Shown in pieces: positions 5,814-11,673 of a stretch of 16,998 bases of DNA. The stretch's first letter is position 1. Each line of letters starts with the position of its first letter. Both the position numbers and the translations under genes were made by a program. The stretch is taken from contig JAFZQP010000079.1 in NCBI GenBank assembly GCA_017620345.1, positions 1 to 16,998 on the forward strand. Direction: 5' to 3'. Source of the stretch: Lachnospiraceae bacterium (GTDB taxonomy: Bacteria > Bacillota_A > Clostridia > Lachnospirales > Lachnospiraceae). The notes beneath the pieces were generated by a model. That model saw nothing but the letters and a program-made list of their open reading frames with translations. It made no database searches and was not told where the DNA came from.

Positions 5814-8639
5814 TTATTTGATCATATACGATCCGGTTACGGATGATCCGGAATAATCATTGATACCGTATACCGTCACATAAATGATGGTGCCTGCTGC
5901 AGGAACGGATTCGGACGATATCCCATTATAATAGTAAACTATTCTTTTGTTATAGTCCTTTCCGGCTGAGAGAGCCTTTCCGTTAGAGTCCGTGATCTTG
6001 ACCGGAGACTTCCATCCTTCTCCCTTTGAAACAGCTTTCATATCTTTTAATATCATAGTTCCGTTTTTCAGATTTCCGTTTTCTATCGTAACGGAATACT
6101 CTTCCGATCGGTATCCCTTAAAGTTCCCTTTTCCTATGATACAAAACTTCATCGTTCCGGGCTTTGTGTTGCTGCGCGCGATAATGCTCACGGAGTAATC
6201 TGTTTTGGGATCAAGAACGGCTTTCTTCGGATCGCTCACACTCACTACAGGAACAACACCACCCTTGGTGAACGTCATACTGCTGTCAAACTCAGCCAAA
6301 AGCGTTCCGGAATACGGCTTGATCTTAAAACTCTTCGTGATCTTTCCGCCATAACGTCCGAGTCCCGTATAAGTTACCTTTGCATTTCCCGCTTTTTTAT
6401 TGGACGAATATGTTACCGTATAATCTTTGCCTTCCGCCATGATATCACCGTTATACTTCAGGACCGGATCCTGTGTGATCCCGACAACTGTCCTTGCTTC
6501 GGTAAGGTCAAAGATTTTCTCCGATGTAAAGTTCTCGATCGTCACTTTTTTCATGTCCCTGTCGGCATAACTTGTAATGTTAACGATCTTGTATCCGCAA
6601 TAGTCCTGCGCTCTTCCTTCATCGGTAGGCTCTATGGTGACGCTGCCCTTACCCGGCTTGCTCGGAACGGATGTTATACTGTAGAGGTTTTCCGGAACAA
6701 CATTTCCCTTTATCTTAACGGTGACCTTAAGATCCGAAGGTTTAATTTCGCCCCTGAAATATATCTTCTTATCGGCCGGATCAGATGACGCTATGGTCAC
6801 AGATGCTTTTCCAAGGTCATGGGCAGCATCGGATATCCTGAAACGATATGTCCTTTCGCCGGTGAAATTACCGATTCCTTTTACATTTATTGTGTGGACG
6901 CCTGCCGATGAATAATCCGCATCGTTGTAATCACATGTAAAATCCTTCTTGTCGGCAAGTTTTTTCCCTGCAAAATACAACTGTGGGACAGGCTTTTGCG
7001 GTTTTCCGTTTCCGACGATGGTCTGTTCTCCCTGAACGGTAACTTTTGCCGTCTCCCCTATATCAACTGCTGTGATAGTAAACGGATAATCCCGGCTTCC
7101 CGTAAACTGTCCCTTCAATGTAATGGTCACACGGGGAGCATTCTTATCATCTGCCGAGGCTGCATCAACATTATATTTATATGAAAGTGAAAAATCAGTG
7201 CCTTCCGTAAGAAGTTTATTTCCATAGAATACCCTTATACCGTCCTGGATGACCGGTTTTCCGGTATATTCCGCACTCGGCTTAAATCCCGATGTTGAAA
7301 CCCACAGACCATCCGTACTGCCACCACCGTATGGGCTGTCCTCAGGCTCTACATCTGATGCTGTGACTTTTACCGTACACACACCCGGTTTCGCTTCCTC
7401 GCATGAAGCCGTGATATGAGCAATTCCTGCTTTATTTGCAGTGATCAGTCCGCTTTGATCTACTGATGCAATCTCCGTGTCATCGGATGAAAATACTACA
7501 ATACCTTCGATCCCTTCGGGTATTATCTTTGCCTGCAGCTGATATATCTCTTTTTCGTTAAGTTCAACGCTGTTCTTATCAAGCACAACGGAATCCGGTT
7601 TGATATCACCGGAAACAACAATGATATCAATGGATCTTGAGAGTTTGCCGGCTGTCGCTGTTATCGTCGCACTTCCTGCAGATATTGCGGTCACAATACC
7701 GTTATTATCTACCGATACGACCGAATCATCCGAACTGCTCCATGATACTCCGCCGTCTCCGGAACCTGCGAGCGTAAATGCCTCATTGGAGGTACCGTAA
7801 CAATTTTTGTAACTTATCGTTCCTGACATGGAGCACTCGGCTGTAAGTCCCACATCAAGCAGTGATGGGCCGCTGACAGATATTTTGCTTATATGATCGG
7901 ATGATGCTTTTAAGCGGTTTGTAACCTTACCTGTTGTAGTATCCTTTGTCTCGTCAACCGGTCCCAGATATGAAGTCCCTCCGAGCTGCATCGCAACGGT
8001 AAACCATCCGTTTGGTGTACAGCTCATCTGACATCCGGCTACTCCGACATATTCAAACGAAGGATTGATCATACTCGTATAATGACCGGTCTGTCCATGG
8101 CTCTTCCCCTGCAACTCGAGCAGATAGTCTTTCTTTTCCGAATAGAACTGATTGATCCCTTCTGTGATACCTGCTGCATTATGGGTATTATTCCATGCCA
8201 GGTTTTCTCCGCCTCCCCAAAAGCCGCCTTCATCCCAATATTCCCATATGCTTCCGCCATAGAGATTTTCATGAGCAACTGTGATCCCGGCCTCCATTGC
8301 TCTCTTCCTTGACGAGCTCTCCAAAACGGCAGACCACTTGATAGGCACGTACTTTTCTACAAGTCCCTCATCATATGCCTCTTTTCGTATCCTGTTGATC
8401 TGATCAAGGATGGTCTGTGCAGGAAGTGTATAGTATGTCCCGGTGATATCAACCTCAATGATATCACCCGAGCAGAACTCATCGTATCCTTCAGGCTCCG
8501 TACCTTCATCTATCCCTGCGAAGCCTTCGTCAACTATCCCTTCAAAGTCCTCAGGAAACTCATCAATCTCCTGTGCGGGGACCGAACAGGTTAGTCCCAT
8601 GGCCATCATCAATGCAAATAGTATGATTTTTTTCCTCAT
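5814..8639 (-). CDS. Secreted CAP-domain protein with Ig-like repeats
   Basis: A 941-residue secreted protein. Signal peptide: MRKK, a hydrophobic core, and likely cleavage near VPAQ (residues 20-23). An acidic stretch follows (25-60). A CAP (SCP/PR-1) domain spans about 75-220, with HENL at 123-126, GGENLAWN at 143-150 and GHYTSMINPSFEYVGVAG at 185-202. Two Big_2-type Ig-like domains (about 250-341 and 347-426) carry the characteristic SSDDSVVSVDNNGIVTA and SSDDTEIASVDQSGLIT turns. From about 445 to the end come roughly five diverged repeats of 80-100 residues of the form YxGKP...L..GxDY...Y..N...G...V...G.G.F.G, seen often in clostridial surface proteins. No LPxTG or transmembrane anchor is visible at the C-terminus, so it may be released or held non-covalently. 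GGAGG lies 8 bases before the ATG. The role is unknown; wall or adhesion functions are possible. Confidence 0.88.
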   Translation of the reverse strand: MRKKIILFALMMAMGLTCSVPAQEIDEFPEDFEGIVDEGFAGIDEGTEPEGYDEFCSGDIIEVDITGTYYTLPAQTILDQINRIRKEAYDEGLVEKYVPIKWSAVLESSSRKRAMEAGITVAHENLYGGSIWEYWDEGGFWGGGENLAWNNTHNAAGITEGINQFYSEKKDYLLELQGKSHGQTGHYTSMINPSFEYVGVAGCQMSCTPNGWFTVAMQLGGTSYLGPVDETKDTTTGKVTNRLKASSDHISKISVSGPSLLDVGLTAECSMSGTISYKNCYGTSNEAFTLAGSGDGGVSWSSSDDSVVSVDNNGIVTAISAGSATITATAGKLSRSIDIIVVSGDIKPDSVVLDKNSVELNEKEIYQLQAKIIPEGIEGIVVFSSDDTEIASVDQSGLITANKAGIAHITASCEEAKPGVCTVKVTASDVEPEDSPYGGGSTDGLWVSTSGFKPSAEYTGKPVIQDGIRVFYGNKLLTEGTDFSLSYKYNVDAASADDKNAPRVTITLKGQFTGSRDYPFTITAVDIGETAKVTVQGEQTIVGNGKPQKPVPQLYFAGKKLADKKDFTCDYNDADYSSAGVHTINVKGIGNFTGERTYRFRISDAAHDLGKASVTIASSDPADKKIYFRGEIKPSDLKVTVKIKGNVVPENLYSITSVPSKPGKGSVTIEPTDEGRAQDYCGYKIVNITSYADRDMKKVTIENFTSEKIFDLTEARTVVGITQDPVLKYNGDIMAEGKDYTVTYSSNKKAGNAKVTYTGLGRYGGKITKSFKIKPYSGTLLAEFDSSMTFTKGGVVPVVSVSDPKKAVLDPKTDYSVSIIARSNTKPGTMKFCIIGKGNFKGYRSEEYSVTIENGNLKNGTMILKDMKAVSKGEGWKSPVKITDSNGKALSAGKDYNKRIVYYYNGISSESVPAAGTIIYVTVYGINDYSGSSVTGSYMIK

Positions 8640-8661
8640 TTTTGTAACCTCCGTTTACAAG

Positions 8662-8689
8662 ACAAGGGGACGGTATTCCGTCCCCTTGT
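8662..8689 (-). promoter_or_regulatory. Perfect 12-bp leader hairpin before the CAP protein gene
   Basis: ACAAGGGGACGG (8662-8673), loop TATT, then CCGTCCCCTTGT (8678-8689), ending about 22 bases before the ATG at 8639. A TATAAA at 8702-8697 (minus strand) would place transcription start at about 8690, making this the very 5' end of the mRNA. No good -35 supports that promoter. Alternatively it is a second, U-poor terminator for the upstream rpsR operon. Confidence 0.55.
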
Positions 8690-8720
8690 TACCCTCTTTA
8701 TATGAGTGTCGCGCATTTAG

Positions 8721-8789
8721 ATCGCCTTCGGCGATGGGCGCTCCACGTGCAGACAGGTTCCTCCCGCAAGCGGGTCCCTCCTATCTGCA
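8721..8789 (-). terminator. Compound hairpin after rpsR
   Basis: Starting at the base after the rpsR stop, arms CCTATCTGCA (8780-8789) and TGCAGACAGG (8748-8757) pair with one G-U or mismatched position and enclose CCCGC-AA-GCGGG (8763-8774). A second hairpin, ATCGCC-TTC-GGCGAT (8721-8735), follows. The position suits termination of rpsF-ssb-rpsR, but no long U-tract is present, so it may instead protect the 3' end or terminate with a factor. Confidence 0.6.
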
Positions 8790-9062
8790 TTAATCAGCTG
8801 TATACGGCATCAACGCAACGTGACGGGCACGCTTAACCGCAACCGTAAGTGCTCTCTGATGTCTTGCACAGTTGCCTGTGATCCTTCTCGGAAGGATCTT
8901 TCCTCTTTCGGAAACATACTTCTTCAGAGTTGCAACATCCTTATAATCAAGAGCCTTTTCCTTGCCGCAGAATACGCAAACCTTCTTGCGTCTGTGGATG
9001 GGATTTCTTCTCCTTACCGGTGCATCTTCTCTATCGCCGTTTTGTGCTTTATCAAAAGCCAT
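8790..9062 (-). CDS. rpsR: Small ribosomal subunit protein bS18
   Basis: A 90-residue bS18, ending with the family's usual core ([49 protein letters not shown]). It binds the platform of the 30S subunit next to bS6. A CxxC (CVFC) plus a later Cys and His indicate a zinc-binding form. The ATG follows GGAGG with good spacing. The gene is third in the rpsF-ssb-rpsR operon, 16 bases after ssb, the standard order in Firmicutes. Confidence 0.98.
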   Translation of the reverse strand: MAFDKAQNGDREDAPVRRRNPIHRRKKVCVFCGKEKALDYKDVATLKKYVSERGKILPRRITGNCARHQRALTVAVKRARHVALMPYTAD

Positions 9063-9078
9063 AATGATTACCTCCTAC

Positions 9079-9531
9079 TTAACTGAACGGAAGTTCCTCG
9101 TCTATCCCGTCGGGAATGTTCATGAATCCGTCTCCGCTGTCAGCCTGATTGTCCTGTCCCTGTGCGGGAACATATGAATCGCCTGATCCGCCGGACGAAG
9201 ACTTGCTGTCAACGAACTCGTGACGCTCCACTACAACATCCGTGGTATAGACCTTCTGTCCTTCCTTATTAGTGTAACTGCCCGTCTGGATACGTCCCTC
9301 AACGAGGATCCTTGAACCTTTGCGAAGATACTTCTCTGCGAACTCACCGTCCCTGCCGAATGCTACAATACCGATAAAATCAGCTGTAGGCTGGTCGCTT
9401 CCGGCAGAATCTCTCCTGCCTCTTCTGTCTACAGCGAGTGTATATCTCGCTATTGCCATTGCATTGTCGCCTGACGAGTATCTCACATCGGGGTCACGGG
9501 TAAGTCTTCCAACTAATATTACTTTATTCAT
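9079..9531 (-). CDS. ssb: Single-stranded DNA-binding protein
   Basis: A 150-residue SSB. The OB-fold spans about residues 1-108: MNKVILVGRLTRDPDVRYSS, DFIGIVAFGRDGEFAEKYL, then GSRILVEGRIQTGSYTN. A flexible Gly/Ser/Gln/Asp-rich linker follows, then the conserved acidic tip DEELPFS that recruits replication and repair partners. It coats single-stranded DNA during replication, recombination and repair. Only a weak ribosome binding site (AAGTGAG) precedes the ATG, and the rpsF stop is 16 bases upstream, so translation may be coupled to rpsF. The rpsF-ssb-rpsR context supports this as the main chromosomal ssb rather than a phage or plasmid copy. Confidence 0.97.
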   Translation of the reverse strand: MNKVILVGRLTRDPDVRYSSGDNAMAIARYTLAVDRRGRRDSAGSDQPTADFIGIVAFGRDGEFAEKYLRKGSRILVEGRIQTGSYTNKEGQKVYTTDVVVERHEFVDSKSSSGGSGDSYVPAQGQDNQADSGDGFMNIPDGIDEELPFS

Positions 9532-9547
9532 GTAAACTCACTTTCTA

Positions 9548-9835
9548 TTACGCTTCTGCCTTAACGCAGAGATAACGAAGAACGTTATCCATAATGCGGA
9601 TCCGATTTTCGATCTCGATGGGCGTTGTGGGCTCTGCATCAAACTGAACGAAATAGTAGAAGCCTTCTCTCATCTTCTGTACCTCGTATGCCAGTCTCTT
9701 CTTGCCCCACTCGTCCACGTTTGTGACCGCACCACCGAAACGATCGACATAATTCTTGATCTTTTCGATTATGGCAGCACGCTCGTCGTCTTCGATCTTA
9801 GCATTAAGAACAACGCATAATTCATATTTGCTCAT
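9548..9835 (-). CDS. rpsF: Small ribosomal subunit protein bS6
   Basis: A 95-residue bS6 (MSKYELCVVLNAKIEDDER, WGKKRLAYEVQKMREGFYYF, IMDNVLRYLCVKAEA). It is the partner of bS18 on the 30S platform, of normal family length. GGAGG precedes the ATG. It leads the rpsF-ssb-rpsR operon behind a promoter at 9922-9950 and a structured leader at 9872-9900. In many bacteria the S6:S18 complex represses this operon through the mRNA leader; whether that occurs here cannot be proved from sequence. Confidence 0.98.
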   Translation of the reverse strand: MSKYELCVVLNAKIEDDERAAIIEKIKNYVDRFGGAVTNVDEWGKKRLAYEVQKMREGFYYFVQFDAEPTTPIEIENRIRIMDNVLRYLCVKAEA

Positions 9836-9871
9836 GCCTGGTACCTCCTTTTGGACTGATGGCCTTCAAAT

Positions 9872-9900
9872 GGACGCTCGCGCATCCTTGAAAGCAAGGA
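9872..9900 (-). promoter_or_regulatory. Overlapping leader hairpins upstream of rpsF
   Basis: On the minus-strand RNA, UCCUUG-CUUU-CAAGGA (9900-9885) is followed by GGAUGC-GCGA-GCGUCC (9887-9872). The second is a 6-bp stem (one U-G pair) closed by a GNRA tetraloop. They share bases 9885-9887, so their ends compete. They lie early in the rpsF leader, between predicted start (about 9915) and ribosome binding site. They may form part of an autoregulatory leader, but I could not confirm the published S6:S18 consensus. Confidence 0.5.
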
Positions 9901-9916
9901 AAAATTGTATCACGAA

Positions 9917-9950
9917 ATGGTATGATACCATATAGTTAACGCGTTTTCAA
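9917..9950 (-). promoter_or_regulatory. rpsF promoter with overlapping palindrome
   Basis: TTGAAA (9950-9945), a 17-base spacer and TATCAT (9927-9922) on the minus strand. A perfect palindrome, ATGGTAT-G-ATACCAT (9917-9931), covers the -10 box, so a dimeric regulator could control the promoter. The symmetry could also be incidental. Confidence 0.65.
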
Positions 9951-9969
9951 GAGGTTTTGATCACAAAAA

Positions 9970-10692
9970 TCACACCTTTATCGCACCCAAAACCTCTCCA
10001 ATACTGTCATTTATCACAAGATCTGCTCTGGCATCCATCGGCGTTTTTGACTTATTGATCAAAACAAGCTTATGACCCCTGTAATAATCGATGAGTCCGG
10101 CCGCAGGATATACCGCAAGACTTGTACCTCCTATTATAAGTACATCCGCGTTTGAGATATAGTTTACGGACTTGCTCATTATAGTATTATCAAGTCCTTC
10201 TTCGTACAGCACAACATCCGGCTTGACAGGTCCTCCGCACTTGTCACATTTGGGAACGCCTTCACTGTCTATTATATAGTTAACATCAAACATTTTTCCG
10301 CAGGACTCACAGTAATTGCGCAGAACGCTTCCGTGAAGTTCCATGACTTCTTTGCTTCCCGCAGCCTGGTGCAGACCGTCTATGTTCTGTGTAACGACCG
10401 CCTTAAGTTTCCCTGCTTTCTCAAGTTCTGCCAGTTTCAGATGAGCTTTGTTCGGCTTTGCCGTCGTGCACAGCATCTTATCCCTGTAGAATCTGTAGAA
10501 TTCTTCAGGCTTACTTCTGTAAAAAGTATGCGAAAGGATCGTTTCCGGAGGATAATCATATTTCTGATTGTACAATCCGTCCACGCTTCGAAAATCCGGA
10601 ATGCCACTCTCGGTTGATACTCCGGCTCCGCCGAAAAAAACGATATTATCCGACTCGCTTATCCATTGCTGTAAAGTTTCCTGTGGTGTCAT
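9970..10692 (-). CDS. Sir2-family NAD-dependent protein deacylase
   Basis: A 240-residue sirtuin, near the normal length for bacterial CobB/SrtN-type proteins. NAD-binding GGAGVSTESGIPDFRS spans residues 21-36, TQNIDGLH 101-108, and the catalytic His is in ELHGS (H120). The zinc module has Cys at 128, 131, 149 and 152. GGTSLAVYPA (188-197) belongs to the NAD fold. It removes acyl groups from lysines, consuming NAD and giving nicotinamide and O-acyl-ADP-ribose, in the cytoplasm. I chose the ATG at 10692-10690 because GGAGG lies just upstream; a 31-residue upstream extension starts inside repeat-derived sequence. Repeat element C precedes it, no promoter is clear, and no terminator separates it from the rpsF promoter. 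Acyl preference cannot be told. Confidence 0.94.
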   Translation of the reverse strand: MTPQETLQQWISESDNIVFFGGAGVSTESGIPDFRSVDGLYNQKYDYPPETILSHTFYRSKPEEFYRFYRDKMLCTTAKPNKAHLKLAELEKAGKLKAVVTQNIDGLHQAAGSKEVMELHGSVLRNYCESCGKMFDVNYIIDSEGVPKCDKCGGPVKPDVVLYEEGLDNTIMSKSVNYISNADVLIIGGTSLAVYPAAGLIDYYRGHKLVLINKSKTPMDARADLVINDSIGEVLGAIKV

Positions 10693-10743
10693 ATGCTGTT
10701 CCTCCTGTTTTTCCTTTTCTTTCGTGCCTTTACTGTCTACTGC

Positions 10744-10874
10744 GTGAGTGCTTTGAATGTTTCCGAGAAAACCTTTGGAGCGCATCGGCGCTTACGGAGG
10801 TTCTTTCGACGTTAGCGTCCGCTATGCGCGGAAATGAGCGGGAGCGCGTTTTCGAGGGAACACTTCAAACGCAC
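10744..10874 (-). repeat. GC-rich inverted-repeat element C, probable terminator
   Basis: Long imperfect arms at 10744-10772 and 10848-10874 share TTTGAA, TGTT and GAAAAC in matching order. The interior has further GC-rich symmetry (GCGCATCGGCG near 10780-10790 and CCGCTATGCGC near 10819-10829). It lies about 30 bases after the MaoC gene stop. It contains AATGAGCGGGAGCG (10833-10846), identical to 15840-15853 in element D. Confidence 0.6.
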
Positions 10875-10902
10875 GAACATTAATAAGATTCATGCCATCT
10901 GC

Positions 10903-11322
10903 TTATGTTTTATCAACTCCGATCTGCATCCTTGCCTTGCAGACTTTATCTCCGTTTTGGTTACGTATCGCAACTTTAAGAATTATGAGCGAGTACGCAT
11001 CATGTTTTTCTTCCACAATACCTTCAACTGTAAGTGTATCTCCGACGTATACCGGCTTGGCGAATTTGAGTTTGACCTCCTGTATGAGACTTCGCTTACC
11101 CGGAAGGTACACTCCCGCAAGCGCAGAGAGCATCGAGCCTGTCAGCATCCCATATACCACACGGCCGGGATGACCTTTTGACGTCGCATACTCACTGTCA
11201 TTGTGAAGGGGATTGATGTCACCTGTGATATCACGGAAAGACTTCATCATCTCTTCCGTAACAGTCACGGAAAAGCTTTCCTTCTGACCTATCTGTATCT
11301 CGTCATATGTGTATTCATTCAT
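10903..11322 (-). CDS. MaoC-like (R)-specific hydratase/dehydratase
   Basis: A 139-residue single hot-dog-fold protein of the MaoC / (R)-specific enoyl-CoA hydratase type. FRDITGDINPLHND (residues 29-42) carries the expected catalytic Asp35 and His40, and GRVVYGML (53-60) matches the second conserved segment. Family enzymes interconvert trans-2-enoyl and (R)-3-hydroxyacyl thioesters on CoA or ACP. The ATG is 12 bases after the acyl carrier protein stop and has only a weak AGGT site, so translational coupling is likely. Downstream of acp and an acyltransferase fusion, it may act on ACP-bound chains to set the hydroxy or unsaturated state of a transferred acyl group; this is inference. A general fatty-acid role remains possible. 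Confidence 0.88.
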   Translation of the reverse strand: MNEYTYDEIQIGQKESFSVTVTEEMMKSFRDITGDINPLHNDSEYATSKGHPGRVVYGMLTGSMLSALAGVYLPGKRSLIQEVKLKFAKPVYVGDTLTVEGIVEEKHDAYSLIILKVAIRNQNGDKVCKARMQIGVDKT

Positions 11323-11334
11323 GTGCTGTACCTG

Positions 11335-11574
11335 TCAGAGTTTGCTTGCGATCAGATCGACCATCTCGCCAACGTTGGCAAGTTCGTTTACTTCCTTGAG
11401 ATCGAATTTCAGGTTGAATTCCTTCTCCATTGATACAACGAGCGTTATGTGCTCAAGCGAATCCCAGTCTTCTATATCCGAAGAATTGGTCGAGTCGTTC
11501 ACTTCCAGATCTTCATCATCAAATACGTCCCGGAATATCCGGCGGACTATTTCCAAAATCTCTTCGTGTGTCAT
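11335..11574 (-). CDS. Acyl carrier protein (specialised)
   Basis: A 79-residue ACP. The phosphopantetheine site is D38-S39-L40 in IEDWDSLEHITLV, with the usual helix II/III pattern after it (MEKEFNLKFDLKEVNELANV). The DWDSLEH form, rather than the DSLDxVE of fatty-acid AcpP, is typical of ACPs dedicated to polysaccharide modification, polyketide-like or signalling pathways. The ATG at 11574-11572 follows AAGGATC; an upstream in-frame extension would run through the intergenic hairpins and has no start signal. It lies between the acyltransferase/peptidase fusion and a MaoC hydratase. A phosphopantetheinyl transferase is expected elsewhere in the genome. No ketosynthase or acyl-ACP ligase is visible here, though the acyl-CoA synthetase at 4060-5694 could supply acyl groups in principle. 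Confidence 0.93.
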   Translation of the reverse strand: MTHEEILEIVRRIFRDVFDDEDLEVNDSTNSSDIEDWDSLEHITLVVSMEKEFNLKFDLKEVNELANVGEMVDLIASKL

Positions 11575-11597
11575 AATGATCCTTTCCTGTATTTGAA

Positions 11598-11670
11598 CGT
11601 CAGCCCATTTGGATTCGACTTCGTCGAAGGGGCTGACGCTACATGTCAAGTTTTCATAGAAAACTTGACA
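11598..11670 (-). other. Two intergenic hairpins inside the acyl operon
   Basis: TGTCAAGTTTTC-ATA-GAAAACTTGACA (11644-11670), a perfect 12-bp stem, begins four bases after the fusion gene stop. CGTCAGCCC (11598-11606) and GGGCTGACG (11630-11638) form a second hairpin that encloses TTCGAC-TTC-GTCGAA (11614-11628). Neither has a clear U-tract. They could be partial terminators or stabilisers that set the level of acp-maoC mRNA relative to upstream genes. Confidence 0.6.
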
Positions 11671-11673
11671 CAA

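Noticed and set aside
10693..10785. 31-residue N-terminal extension of the Sir2 protein
   Set aside because: The extension reads repeat element sequence, has no ribosome binding site, and the internal ATG at 10692 has GGAGG and matches sirtuin N-termini.
11575..11673. 33-residue N-terminal extension of the ACP
   Set aside because: It is encoded by the two intergenic hairpins; the ATG at 11574 has a ribosome binding site and gives a normal-length ACP.
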